From the NCBI RefSeq assembly GCF_020165855.1, contig NZ_JAIUFY010000011.1:1-64000 (forward strand): 64,000 bases of DNA. Direction: 5' to 3'. The stretch is from Celeribacter litoreus (GTDB lineage Bacteria > Pseudomonadota > Alphaproteobacteria > Rhodobacterales > Rhodobacteraceae). How positions within the stretch are numbered: position 1 is the first letter of the stretch; each line of letters opens with the position of its first letter. Positions 45,675 through 54,516 of the stretch are shown here, piece by piece. Made by a program: the position numbers and the translations under genes. A model generated the notes under the pieces. That model was not told the DNA's origin, did no database searches, and saw only the letters and a list, made by a program, of their open reading frames with translations.

Positions 45675-45704
45675 TTTGCAGCCATTTGTGGCCAGTTGCA
45701 GCCA
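45675..45704 (+). promoter_or_regulatory. Three tandem 10-bp repeats upstream of the ExbB/TonB operon
   Basis: TTTGCAGCCA, TTTGTGGCCA and GTTGCAGCCA follow each other without gaps, 62 bases before the first gene of the operon. A 10-bp period places each copy on the same helix face, which suits cooperative protein binding. It does not resemble the iron-rhodo-box or Irr box known to me. Confidence 0.55.
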
Positions 45705-45765
45705 ACAGATCAAGCAAGCCCGTCCGCGCGCCAGATCGTGATTTTCATGATTCCGGAGCTGACCC

Positions 45766-46182
45766 GTGCGATACCTATTTGCCGCGCTGCTTGCTGTCTG
45801 CGCCTCCTCTCCAGCCCTTGCAGATGAAACGACCGGCAAACTATCTGTCGAGATAAATGCAGTTGAGACTGTCGATGGTGGATGCCGTCTGTCCTTCCTC
45901 CTTCAGAATGGCTTGCCGTCGGACCTGACTGAGACGGTGTTTGAAACCGTTCTCTTCGATCAGGCCGGTCAGGTTTCTCAAATGACACTTCTCGACTTCG
46001 GCGTGCTTCCGATGAACCGGCCACGAGTGCGTCAGTTCGTGCTCAGTGGCACGGCCTGCACAGAGATTGGCGGCGTCCTGATTAACGGGGCACAATCCTG
46101 TCAGGGCGAGACTGTTTCGAATGACGCATGCGAGGAGGCTTTGGAGGTGACATCCAAAACAGAGATTGAGGTGCTCGGATGA
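45766..46182 (+). CDS. Small secreted protein of unknown function, first in the exb operon
   Basis: A 138-residue protein with a clean signal peptide (MRYLFAALLAVCASSPALA) and a mature part rich in beta-strand patterns (LSVEINAVETVDGGCRLSFL, VSQMTLLDFGVLPMNRPRVR) with four Cys at even spacing that could form two disulfides (CRLSF, TACTEI, SCQGE, DACEE). I recognise no family. Its stop overlaps the exbB start in ATGA, so it is made with the energy-transducing complex and may be a periplasmic partner of it. The reading frame, signal peptide and coupling make it a confident gene. Confidence 0.82.
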   Translation: MRYLFAALLAVCASSPALADETTGKLSVEINAVETVDGGCRLSFLLQNGLPSDLTETVFETVLFDQAGQVSQMTLLDFGVLPMNRPRVRQFVLSGTACTEIGGVLINGAQSCQGETVSNDACEEALEVTSKTEIEVLG

Positions 46183-46799
46183 TCACTGCTCTGCGAACTG
46201 CATTCTCACAGATTGCGACCTTGGGCGGTCCGGTTGTTCTCCTGCTGATCGGGGTGTCCGTGATCGCGTTGACGGTTGTCTTCTATAAGCTCTGGCAATT
46301 CTCTGTTGCCCATGTTGGCCGCCACGATGCGTTAGGTCAGGCGATCGATGCTTGGGACCAAGGGGAACGTGAGGCTGCGCACCGATATGTGACGCAGTCG
46401 AAAAGCTATCTGCGCGAACTCATTGGATTGGCGATGTCCGGCCAAACGGATCATGCACGCCTCGAAGCTGAGGCCGAAACGAGGTTCGCGCGCTTGGAGA
46501 GCGGCTTTCGGATACTCGACATGATCGCGCAGCTGTCACCGCTCATGGGGCTGTTCGGGACCGTTCTAGGGATGATCTCCGCGTTTCAGTCGCTTCAGGA
46601 CGCTGGCGCGCAGGTGGACCCTGCAGTGCTGGCGGGCGGGATCTGGGTTGCTTTGCTCACCACAGCTGTTGGTTTGGCAGTGGCAATGCCGACCTCGGTG
46701 TTCCTGAGTTGGTTCGAAGCGCGGATGGATCGCGACCGCATCTTTGCCGAACGCGCCCTGCGTACGATCCTTTCTCCAAGCGACCGAGCCCATGCGTAA
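46179..46799 (+). CDS. exbB: ExbB-type proton channel protein
   Basis: A 206-residue MotA/TolQ/ExbB-family inner-membrane protein. Hydrophobic segments are at about 15-35, 125-145 and 160-180. The signature LSPLMGLFGTVLGMISAFQS and GGIWVALLTTAVGLAVAMP is intact. With the two ExbD proteins downstream it should use the proton gradient to drive TonB. It is coupled by ATGA to the unknown secreted protein before it, and overlaps exbD by eight bases. Confidence 0.92.
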   Translation: MITALRTAFSQIATLGGPVVLLLIGVSVIALTVVFYKLWQFSVAHVGRHDALGQAIDAWDQGEREAAHRYVTQSKSYLRELIGLAMSGQTDHARLEAEAETRFARLESGFRILDMIAQLSPLMGLFGTVLGMISAFQSLQDAGAQVDPAVLAGGIWVALLTTAVGLAVAMPTSVFLSWFEARMDRDRIFAERALRTILSPSDRAHA

Positions 46800-47175
46800 G
46801 CGACGCCGGAAGGGACGGATTTCGATGACCTCTCTGATCGATGTCATCTTTCTGCTGCTGCTGTTCTTCATGCTGACATCGACCTTTTCGCGTTACTCAA
46901 CTGTCGAACTCGTTGCAGCTGCCCCATCCGGTCAAGGTGCGTCTGAGGCGCCCCCGATATTCGTGCAACTTTCATCGGACTCGGTGCGGCTGAACACCCG
47001 TGATGCGTCTTTGGAGACATTGCCGGTGCTCTTGAGAGCGGATCGAGCTCATGGCTCCGATGTCACCTTGATTGTGGCGCTAAAAGGATCGGTTACTTCG
47101 CAGCGACTGACCGACTTTCTCGTCGCGATCCGTGAAGTTGAAGGTGTCACGCCAGTTATTTTGGGGGCTTCCTGA
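46792..47175 (+). CDS. exbD: ExbD-type biopolymer transport protein, first copy
   Basis: A 127-residue protein with a basic start (MRKRRRKGRISM), one hydrophobic segment with the essential Asp near its start (SLIDVIFLLLLFFML) and a periplasmic domain. ATG 46792 is chosen because the longer frame lies in exbB. Two different ExbD proteins follow ExbB here, as is common in alphaproteobacteria; they might mix in one complex or act at separate times. Confidence 0.9.
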   Translation: MRKRRRKGRISMTSLIDVIFLLLLFFMLTSTFSRYSTVELVAAAPSGQGASEAPPIFVQLSSDSVRLNTRDASLETLPVLLRADRAHGSDVTLIVALKGSVTSQRLTDFLVAIREVEGVTPVILGAS

Positions 47176-47555
47176 TGCGACGTGAGCGAGTGAAGCCGGA
47201 GCCAACGATCGCCCTGATCAATGTCGTGTTCTTGATGCTCGTTTTCTTTCTTGTGGCGGGGACTTTGGCGCAGCCGCTGGATCGTGACGTGACACTCGTG
47301 CGGACTTCGGGCCTTGATGCCGATAGCCCGCCCGATGCGCTCGTTGTGCGCGCGGATGGAGCGATGAGCTATCGCGGCGCGCCTGTGGAGAGCCTCGAAC
47401 GGTTCCTTGCAAGAGAAGTGGGCGAGGGTGTCGCTGAAGTGCGCGTCGTTCCAGATCGGGAGTTGCCGGCCGAAGCACTCGTGAAGATCGGCGCAGAGTT
47501 GCGTGCACTTGATGTGTCGAAGGTGGTGATCGTTACGGAAAGAGGTTTGCGATGA
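47175..47555 (+). CDS. exbD: ExbD-type biopolymer transport protein, second copy
   Basis: A 126-residue ExbD-family protein, starting at the last base of the first copy's stop. The membrane segment reads TIALINVVFLMLVFFLVAG: it has Asn where the first copy has the proton-carrying Asp (LINV against LIDV). If that alignment holds, this copy would be proton-dead and the pair would work as an unequal unit. The periplasmic part ends with AELRALDVSKVVIVTERG. Confidence 0.88.
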   Translation: MRRERVKPEPTIALINVVFLMLVFFLVAGTLAQPLDRDVTLVRTSGLDADSPPDALVVRADGAMSYRGAPVESLERFLAREVGEGVAEVRVVPDRELPAEALVKIGAELRALDVSKVVIVTERGLR

Positions 47556-48358
47556 GAGTATCCAGTTTTTGGGCCAAAGCGTCGGCGCTCTCTTTCGCAC
47601 TGGTCGGGCACGGGGCCCTCGCGCTCTTTTTGGTGCCGCAGACCGGTGTGGAGTTGGAGGGTCAAAGTGGCGCTGCCGTCGCGCGGATTGGATCGGTGTT
47701 TGCTGATCTCACGGCGGGGTCATTGCCCTCTTCAGCGCCGCAACAGGCCATTGAGGCAGAGCGGGTGACCGAAGCAGTGGAGGCGTCCCCGCTGGAACCA
47801 GTTATGGCGGCACCACTTGTTACCTCGATGCCAGTTACGGCTCAGGCCGTCGCGAAAATGGATAACGTTGAAGCCAAGCCGCTCACCTCAGTAGAACAAG
47901 AGCGCTCAGTTCTCCGACCTGAGCCGCGGCAGGAAGAAAAGCTCATCGAGGAGGAGCAAACAAAGACGCCGCAACCGACGCGACAGGCCTCCGCCGGAAA
48001 TTCGGATCGGTCTGCGCGGGCGGGTGACGCGCGGGGTGTTTCATCGGCTAAAGCCGCCACACAAGGTGCGTCGGGGGCGTTGGAGGAGGCCGGAAATGCC
48101 GCCGCCTCGAACTATCCGGGTGAGGTTATGCGCGTGCTCTCAAGGGGTCCTCGTCCGTCTGTGAGTGTGCGGGCGAGCGCCTTTGTGTCATTCCGTATTG
48201 CGGGCAGCGGTGCTCTGGAGCAGGTCGGAATTTCGCGCAGTTCAGGGTCTGCGTCGCTTGATCGGGCGGCGCTTCAGATGGTCGAGCGGGCCGCCCCGTT
48301 CCCTGCGCCTCCAACGGGCGCACAAAGGTCGTTTTCGGTCGAAATCAAAGGTAGATGA
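47552..48358 (+). CDS. tonB: TonB-family energy transducer
   Basis: A 268-residue protein with an N-terminal membrane segment (SALSFALVGHGALALFLVP) containing a His like that of TonB, a long Glu/Pro/Ala-rich spacer (about 45-165) and a C-terminal TonB domain (about 185-268: VSVRASAFVSFRIAGSGALE, SGSASLDRAALQMVERAAP). It passes energy from ExbB/ExbD to the haem receptor coded next. It overlaps exbD by four bases. It ends the exb-tonB unit. Confidence 0.88.
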   Translation: MRVSSFWAKASALSFALVGHGALALFLVPQTGVELEGQSGAAVARIGSVFADLTAGSLPSSAPQQAIEAERVTEAVEASPLEPVMAAPLVTSMPVTAQAVAKMDNVEAKPLTSVEQERSVLRPEPRQEEKLIEEEQTKTPQPTRQASAGNSDRSARAGDARGVSSAKAATQGASGALEEAGNAAASNYPGEVMRVLSRGPRPSVSVRASAFVSFRIAGSGALEQVGISRSSGSASLDRAALQMVERAAPFPAPPTGAQRSFSVEIKGR

Positions 48359-48482
48359 ACCCGCTAAAAAAAATCCGAACAATACTTTACAAAAATAGTA
48401 AGGTGTTTTAAATCACCCTCATCCTGCGAGCACCCAGTTTCGGTAGCCAGCACAAATGACTGCTTGCGAAATTGGGGATACC

Positions 48483-50468
48483 ATGAAGACTCACACTCGG
48501 ATTCTGGCGGGCGCAACGGCGCTGGCCACGCTTCCTATGACAGCCTCCGCCCAGGATTTGCTCCTCGGCACTATCCTGCTCGAAGAAAGCAGACGCGGAG
48601 TAGCAACTGAGACCGCCACTGCGGAAACCACACTGGATCAAGATGAACTCGATGCGCGTCAGGCGTCGACGCTCGCCGAGCTCATGGACACTGTGCCGGG
48701 CGTGACACTGTCCAACGGTGCATCGCCGCAGGGCTCGTCGATCAACATCCGTGGCCTTGGCTCGGACGCCGGTGTTTACGGCTCAAATACCAAAGTGAAC
48801 GTCATTGTTGACGGCGTCGCGAAGGGGCAGGAAGAGCTCTATCGCCAAGGCAGCACCCTCACGATGGAGCCGGACCTCTTCAAAGAGGTAAAGGTGATCC
48901 GTGGTCCTGCGGAGAGCTTTCAGTTCTCATCTGGCGCAATCGGGGGAACCGTCGAGGCGGTGACGAAGGATGCTGCCGATTTCCTTGAAGACGGTGATAC
49001 CTTTGCGTTTCGTCAGAAGCTCTCGTTCCAGAGCAACGGCGAAGGCGCGATGACAAGTTCCATCCTCGCGTGGGCACCGGACGACAAAATCGATGTGATC
49101 GGATTCCTCGGCTACCGCACGGCGAACGATTACGAAGATGGCGGCGGCGCCACGCAGGCCGACACCGGATATGACCTGCCCTCCGGCCTTCTGAAAGTGA
49201 AATACCAAGCGACGAATGCACTGAGCTTCACCGCCTCCTATTCTCGGACCGAGAATAACCTCAATGATGTCAGCTACGATATGATGGGGGCGACGTTCCC
49301 CGTTCAAGTCGACGCGGACATTGAGGATGTGACGGCCTATCTGGCCATGGAGTACAATCCTCTTGGAAACGACCTCGTCCATACGACGGCGAAGCTGGTC
49401 TATTCCGATGAGTTGATTGCAAACGTCTCGGACACGATCACGTCTACGATCTACAACGCGGACAACCGCACAAAGCGCCTCGCCTTCATCCTCGAAAACG
49501 AAACTCTCTTTGCGAGCGGCCTCATTGACCATACGCTTCTTACCGGTATCGAAATCGGCCGCAGAGAGCGCAGTTCGATCAGCGATACAGGTGAAAACGC
49601 CGGATCGACACCTGGTGGCACGGATGACTACGTTGCGTTTTATGCGAGCGATGAGATGCGCATGGGGGCGTTCACGCTCACGCCGCAGCTTCGCTATGAG
49701 GCGCAGACCATCACGTCGGCCGATAACTCTGCCGTCGCAGACGGCACCGAATATGCCGCGCATGATTGGGCAGGGGCGGTTTCCGCACGTTACGCTCTGA
49801 CGCAGGACTTCGCTCTTTTCGGGGCACTGGCCTACAACACCAACCTGCCGATCATCGATGACCTGACCAGCGCAGCCAATATGGAGACGACTGAAAAAGC
49901 GGTCACATATGAGGCGGGCGCCTCGTATGACACGCTCGATGTTCTCACCGGCGGCGATGCCCTTCGGACGAAGGTTACGGCCTTCAATACGCGGATTTGG
50001 GATAACACCACGTACACCAACTATACCGGTGGTGACGCGAGCCACATCGATCTTCATGGTGTCGAATTCGAACTCTCCTACGCGCATCCGAATTTTTACG
50101 CTGACTTCAACGCGGCGCGGATTCGCGGCAAATGGGGTGACGGAAGTTGGTTCAACAATGCGCCTGCTGACAGCGTTCAACTGACGCTCGGCAAACGGTT
50201 CTTCGACGACCAACTCGATCTGTCGATTGAGACGCGTCACGACTGGAGCACGTCGCGAAACGTGCAGTTTGGCGGCAACTCCACGACGGCTGACAGCTTT
50301 ACGATCCACACCGTGGCGGCGGGATACACGCCGCAGAGCGGAGTACTCGGAGGCGTCGAAATTCGTGGCGCCATCGAAAACCTCTTCGACACGGCCTATC
50401 AGCCCTACCTGAGCAGCCGCCAGGCGCCTGGGCGCACCTTTAAAATTTCTTTTGCCAAGGTCTTTTGA
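48483..50468 (+). CDS. hmuR: TonB-dependent haem receptor
   Basis: A 661-residue outer-membrane receptor. The signal peptide ends near ASAQ; the plug domain follows (LAELMDTVPGVTLSNGASPQ, INIRGLGSDAGVYG, KVIRGPAESFQFSSGAIGGT), and then the barrel with alternating strands to a terminal Phe (KISFAKVF). The HmuSTUV genes after it show that haem is the likely ligand. ATG 48483 with GGGGATA upstream is chosen over 48456. The preceding 124 bases contain an imperfect AT-rich inverted repeat, perhaps an iron-regulator site. A perfect 13-bp hairpin follows the gene. Confidence 0.92.
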   Translation: MKTHTRILAGATALATLPMTASAQDLLLGTILLEESRRGVATETATAETTLDQDELDARQASTLAELMDTVPGVTLSNGASPQGSSINIRGLGSDAGVYGSNTKVNVIVDGVAKGQEELYRQGSTLTMEPDLFKEVKVIRGPAESFQFSSGAIGGTVEAVTKDAADFLEDGDTFAFRQKLSFQSNGEGAMTSSILAWAPDDKIDVIGFLGYRTANDYEDGGGATQADTGYDLPSGLLKVKYQATNALSFTASYSRTENNLNDVSYDMMGATFPVQVDADIEDVTAYLAMEYNPLGNDLVHTTAKLVYSDELIANVSDTITSTIYNADNRTKRLAFILENETLFASGLIDHTLLTGIEIGRRERSSISDTGENAGSTPGGTDDYVAFYASDEMRMGAFTLTPQLRYEAQTITSADNSAVADGTEYAAHDWAGAVSARYALTQDFALFGALAYNTNLPIIDDLTSAANMETTEKAVTYEAGASYDTLDVLTGGDALRTKVTAFNTRIWDNTTYTNYTGGDASHIDLHGVEFELSYAHPNFYADFNAARIRGKWGDGSWFNNAPADSVQLTLGKRFFDDQLDLSIETRHDWSTSRNVQFGGNSTTADSFTIHTVAAGYTPQSGVLGGVEIRGAIENLFDTAYQPYLSSRQAPGRTFKISFAKVF

Positions 50469-50476
50469 CCGAAGCC

Positions 50477-50516
50477 GCCGGATGACGGGCGCTGCGTTCC
50501 TTTCCCGTCATCCGGC
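50477..50516 (+). terminator. 13-bp hairpin between receptor and hmuS
   Basis: GCCGGATGACGGG at 50477-50489 pairs exactly with 50504-50516. There is no T run, so it more likely attenuates or protects mRNA than fully stops it. Outer pairs GCCGGATG/CATCCGGC are the same as in the hairpin at 45608. Confidence 0.7.
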
Positions 50517-50536
50517 CATATGCTTGGAGCTATCAG

Positions 50537-51595
50537 ATGAACAAACCATTGACTGCGGCGGAGATCCGTGCCGCCAAATCCGAGGCAACCGACACGCGTG
50601 ATCGCGACCTCGCAGCCGCGCTCGGAATTTCAGAAGCGGAACTCGTCGCCGCGCACCTTGGTCAACACAACGGCCAAACCGTCACGCGCATTGCCGCGCA
50701 TCCGGATCTTGTGATGCCTGCGATGAAACAGCTTGGCGAAGTGATGGCACTAACGCGCAATCGCTCTGTCGTGCACGAACGGGTCGGCACATTCGAGGAC
50801 TATCGGGCGGGGCAACATGCGTCCATGGTTCTGGGGCGTGAGATCGACACGCGGATTTTCCCGAAATTCTGGGCGCACGGTTTTGCCATCGAGAGCGAGA
50901 CAGATCGCGGCACGCGCCGCACTTTGCAGTTCTTTGATCACGCCGGCGATGCGCTTCAAAAGGTGTTCCTCCGGGAGACGTCCAATCACGCGCGCTGGGC
51001 AGACGTTGTCGCGGAGCTTGCGCTCGAAGATCAGTCCGAAGGTGTCGAGGTCGAGGCGCGTGCGCCTGTCGAGGCGGCAAAGATCAACGAGGAAAAGCGT
51101 GAGACCCTGATCGGGCAATGGCAGGGCATGACGGACACCCACCAATTCAACCGGATTGTGACACGGCTCGGAATGAACCGCCTCGGAGCCTATCGTCTCG
51201 CCGGTGCGCCGTTCGTGCGAAAGATCGAACCCTCCGCAGTCGAGTCTTGGTTGCATTCGGTGTCAGATGCAGGGCAGAGCGTGGTGCTATTTGTCGGCAA
51301 CCGTGGCAACATCCAAATCCACTGGGGGCCGCTTGAGAACATCAAGCCTATGGGGCCGTGGCTGAATGTTCTCGATCCGCGTTTCAACCTGCATCTGCGG
51401 GGTGACCACGTCGCGGAAGTCTATGTGGTGAACAAGCCGACCAAGCGTGGTCCGGCGATCTCGCTCGAAACCTTCGATGAAGATGGGGCTTTGATCTTTC
51501 AATGCTATGCAGAACGCGAGAACGAAAGCGATACTCTGGACCGTTGGCATGGAATTCTTGATGCACTGCCGTCAGCGCGAGAGGCATCGGAATGA
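50537..51595 (+). CDS. hmuS: HmuS/HemS haem-degrading or haem-handling factor
   Basis: A 352-residue cytoplasmic protein made of two related halves, the HemS/ChuS/HmuS layout: each half has the pattern of a VMALTRNRSVVHERVG-type strand and helix. It takes haem entering through HmuTUV, and family members release iron from it or hand it on. The N-terminal helix-turn-like region (RDLAAALGISEAELVAAHLG) is usual in this family. The gene is 68 bases after the receptor and overlaps hmuT by four bases. Confidence 0.92.
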   Translation: MNKPLTAAEIRAAKSEATDTRDRDLAAALGISEAELVAAHLGQHNGQTVTRIAAHPDLVMPAMKQLGEVMALTRNRSVVHERVGTFEDYRAGQHASMVLGREIDTRIFPKFWAHGFAIESETDRGTRRTLQFFDHAGDALQKVFLRETSNHARWADVVAELALEDQSEGVEVEARAPVEAAKINEEKRETLIGQWQGMTDTHQFNRIVTRLGMNRLGAYRLAGAPFVRKIEPSAVESWLHSVSDAGQSVVLFVGNRGNIQIHWGPLENIKPMGPWLNVLDPRFNLHLRGDHVAEVYVVNKPTKRGPAISLETFDEDGALIFQCYAERENESDTLDRWHGILDALPSAREASE

Positions 51596-52449
51596 GGGAA
51601 CTATTTCTTGCGTCTTTGATCGCCGCCTTGCCGTGGGTAGCCATCGCTGAGAGCTATCCCGAAGCGGGGCGGATTGTGTCGGTCGGGGGGGGCGTCACCG
51701 AGATTATCTATGCGCTCGGAGCCGGAGATCGCGTTGTGGCCCGCGATACGACGTCTCTCTATCCGGAGCGCGTCACCGAATTGCCGGATGTCGGGTACAT
51801 GCGTCAGTTGTCGGCGGAGGGTGTTCTCTCCGTCGGGCCAGACTTGATCATCACGCGCGACACAGCTGGGCCGCCCGATGCGATCGACCAATTGCGCGCG
51901 GCGTCGATCCCGATGGTGGAGGTTGCCGACGGGTTCACGTCAGATGCGGTGGCCGCAGGCATTCGGACTGTGGGAGTGGCTTTGGGGGCATCGGCAGAGG
52001 CGAATGCCTTGGCTGACCAAGTCGCGGCAGATTTTGCTGCGCTTGCCGCGGACATCGCTGCCACATCGCGTCGACCTCGCGTGCTCTTCGTTCTTTCGAA
52101 CCAAGCGGGCCGGTTGAATGTCGCCGGTTCTGGGACAGGAGCGGATGGTATCATCTCACTCGCGGGCGGCGAAAATGTCATGGCAGGCGCCTATGAGGGG
52201 TATAAAATTCTTTCTGACGAAGCGCTGATTTCTTCCGCGCCGGATGTCATCCTGATGTTGGCGCCGACGGGTTCAGAGGAACTTGACGCCAACCTTGATG
52301 ATGTCCTGTCTCTACCGGCGATCCAGCGCACGCCCGCCGGAGAAACCGGGGCGGTCGTGACGGTTGATGCCGCGGCTTTGGGCTTTGGCCCTCGCACGGC
52401 AAAATTCGCGCGTGCGCTTCATGAGCAGTTGATGGGCGCGGGGCACTAA
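51592..52449 (+). CDS. hmuT: HmuT periplasmic haem-binding protein
   Basis: A 285-residue ABC receptor of the class III (BtuF/FhuD) fold with a short signal peptide ending near AIAES. Conserved parts are RIVSVGGGVTEIIYALGAGD, then RDTTSLYPERVTELPDVGYM with the family Tyr for haem, and the C-terminal LGFGPRTAKFARALHEQL. It hands haem to the HmuUV transporter. Four-base overlaps with hmuS show coupling. Confidence 0.92.
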   Translation: MRELFLASLIAALPWVAIAESYPEAGRIVSVGGGVTEIIYALGAGDRVVARDTTSLYPERVTELPDVGYMRQLSAEGVLSVGPDLIITRDTAGPPDAIDQLRAASIPMVEVADGFTSDAVAAGIRTVGVALGASAEANALADQVAADFAALAADIAATSRRPRVLFVLSNQAGRLNVAGSGTGADGIISLAGGENVMAGAYEGYKILSDEALISSAPDVILMLAPTGSEELDANLDDVLSLPAIQRTPAGETGAVVTVDAAALGFGPRTAKFARALHEQLMGAGH

Positions 52450-52453
52450 GCCG

Positions 52454-53542
52454 GTGGTTGCGCTTTCTGACCAGATCGTGGATCGCCGCGCCGATATCCG
52501 TCAGGGGGATCGGAGGGCCCGTGCGGCGAAGGTGCGTGTCGTGCTCATCCTACTGTTCTTTTTGTCGGTGCTCCTCGGGCTTGGATGGGGCGCGGCCGGA
52601 GATACCGATGTGATCGGAGCGCTCTTGGCGCGGTTCGGGATCGGTGAGGCGTCACTGCGTGATCTCACAATTGTCTGGGATATCCGGATGCCGCGGGTCT
52701 TGACCGCGGCTTTGGTTGGAGCGTCACTCGCAGTGGCCGGAGCCGTCATGCAGGGATTGTTTCGCAACCCTCTCGCGGACCCTGGCCTCGTCGGGGTCAG
52801 TGCGGGTGCGGGACTTGGCGCCGTCATGGCGATTGTTCTCGGGGGGCTGCTGCCGGTCGCCGCCTATACGGTCGTTGGTGGCTATCTCATCCCCGTAGCC
52901 GCCTTCCTCGGTGGCTGGGTGTCGACACTCGTGCTCTACCGTGTCGCGACTCAGGGAGGGCGAACGTCGGTTGCGACCATGCTCCTCGCGGGAATTGCGC
53001 TTGGCGCAGTAACGGGTGCTGTGACTGGACTGCTCGTCTACAAAGCCGATGACAACCAACTTCGTGACCTCACCTTTTGGTCGATGGGATCAGTGGCAGG
53101 TGCGACATGGGCGAAACTCCTCGCGGCGGGACCACTGATCGCTCTGGCGCTCGTGACAGCTCCCCTCCTTGCGCGGGCGCTCGACACGCTCGCCCTCGGT
53201 GAAGCGGTCGCGCATCAGATGGGGGTCGATACGCAGCGCATGAAACGGATCGCAATTCTCTCTGTCGCCGGATCGGTCGGCGCCTCTGTCGCTATCACCG
53301 GCGGGATCGGCTTTGTCGGGATCGTCGTCCCGCATCTCTTGCGCCTGCTTCAAGGTCCGGAACATCGGATGCTTTTGCCGAATGCAGCTTTGCTAGGAGC
53401 AGTGGTTCTTCTTTTGGCGGATATGGTGAGCCGTGTCGCTGTTTCGCCAGCTGAGCTACCGATCGGGATTGTGACCGCAATGATGGGCGGTCCGTTCTTT
53501 CTCTGGATATTGTTGAAGAACCGCCATTTGCTCGACATGTGA
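52454..53542 (+). CDS. hmuU: HmuU haem ABC transporter permease
   Basis: A 362-residue FecCD-family permease with about ten hydrophobic segments. Conserved parts are LGWGAAGDTDVIGALLARFG, IWDIRMPRVLTAALVGASLA, and AITGGIGFVGIVVPHLLRLL. It begins at GTG 52454, four bases after the hmuT stop. It forms the inner-membrane channel for haem with the HmuV ATPase. Confidence 0.92.
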   Translation: MVALSDQIVDRRADIRQGDRRARAAKVRVVLILLFFLSVLLGLGWGAAGDTDVIGALLARFGIGEASLRDLTIVWDIRMPRVLTAALVGASLAVAGAVMQGLFRNPLADPGLVGVSAGAGLGAVMAIVLGGLLPVAAYTVVGGYLIPVAAFLGGWVSTLVLYRVATQGGRTSVATMLLAGIALGAVTGAVTGLLVYKADDNQLRDLTFWSMGSVAGATWAKLLAAGPLIALALVTAPLLARALDTLALGEAVAHQMGVDTQRMKRIAILSVAGSVGASVAITGGIGFVGIVVPHLLRLLQGPEHRMLLPNAALLGAVVLLLADMVSRVAVSPAELPIGIVTAMMGGPFFLWILLKNRHLLDM

Positions 53543-53552
53543 GGACGTGCTG

Positions 53553-54347
53553 ATGACCCTTGAGGCGAATAATATTTGCGTGAAATTCGGATCGCGAGCG
53601 GCATTGAATGGCGCGAGCTTTCGGGCGGAGGCGGGGCAGGTGACGGCCATCGTCGGGCCGAACGGGTCCGGCAAGACCACTTTGTTGCGCGCTGTGACAG
53701 GAGATCTGGCCTTCGCAGGTACAGTTCTAATCAATCGTGAAGATACACGCCAACTGTCCCCGCTCGATCTGGCGCAAAGGCGCGCGGTTCTGCCCCAATC
53801 GGGGACGATTGCATTCCCCTTCACGGTTCTTGAACTCGTGCGTCTTGGTCTCACGGCGGGGATGTCGACAGTTGAGGTCAACACGCAGGAAACCCTCCCG
53901 ATGGAAGCCATCGAACGGGTCGGTCTCGCTGGATTTGAAGGGCGGCTGGTCCATGAGTTGTCTGGCGGAGAGCGCCAGCGCGCGCAACTGGCGCGAGTCT
54001 TGGTGCAGATATGGGAGCCAGTGTTGCATGGCGTTCCTCGCTGGCTATTTCTCGATGAGCCTGTTTCCGCGCTCGATATCTCCCATCAGCTACAGGTGAT
54101 GCAGATTGCGCGGGATTACGCCGCGCGCGGCGGCGGAGTCGTCGCCGTCATGCATGATCTCAATCTGACTGCGATGTTTGCGGATCGCGTTGTCTTGATG
54201 GGGCACGGTCACGTGCGCGCAAGTGGGGCGCCGAGGGACGTTCTGACAGACCAGGATTTGTCCGCCTGCTACGGATGTGCGCTCCGTACGAACACGCCTC
54301 CACCGTCAGGCGGGACATGGATTTTGCCACAAGCTGCAGGCCTCTAA
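53553..54347 (+). CDS. hmuV: HmuV haem ABC transporter ATPase
   Basis: A 264-residue ATPase: Walker A GPNGSGKT, signature LSGGERQRAQLARVL and Walker B WLFLDEPVSALD. ATG 53553 is chosen because GAGG is nine bases upstream; GTG 53547 is the other option. It completes the hmuSTUV set. A short weak stem near 54352-54372 could end the operon. Confidence 0.92.
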   Translation: MTLEANNICVKFGSRAALNGASFRAEAGQVTAIVGPNGSGKTTLLRAVTGDLAFAGTVLINREDTRQLSPLDLAQRRAVLPQSGTIAFPFTVLELVRLGLTAGMSTVEVNTQETLPMEAIERVGLAGFEGRLVHELSGGERQRAQLARVLVQIWEPVLHGVPRWLFLDEPVSALDISHQLQVMQIARDYAARGGGVVAVMHDLNLTAMFADRVVLMGHGHVRASGAPRDVLTDQDLSACYGCALRTNTPPPSGGTWILPQAAGL

Positions 54348-54516
54348 GATTCAGAGAACTCTGTCTGGTCAGGGTAAGGCATTCCGTCTACATTCCACGC
54401 ACAATATTTTGAAACGATAAGGTTTCTGACCCACAAGCGCTGGCTGCTGTTTCCCTTCGAATAATGGCACGCCGCTTTTCAGCGTGTTGGTCAGCGTGGT
54501 GTGATAGAGGTGTGTC

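Noticed and set aside
48359-48482. AT-rich imperfect inverted repeat before the haem receptor as a Fur, Irr or RirA box
   Set aside because: The arms do not match any iron box I know well enough; the position is suggestive but the sequence is not.
48927-50309. 460-codon minus-strand open frame opposite the haem receptor
   Set aside because: It is an antisense shadow; the Arg/Val-rich translation has no family signal.
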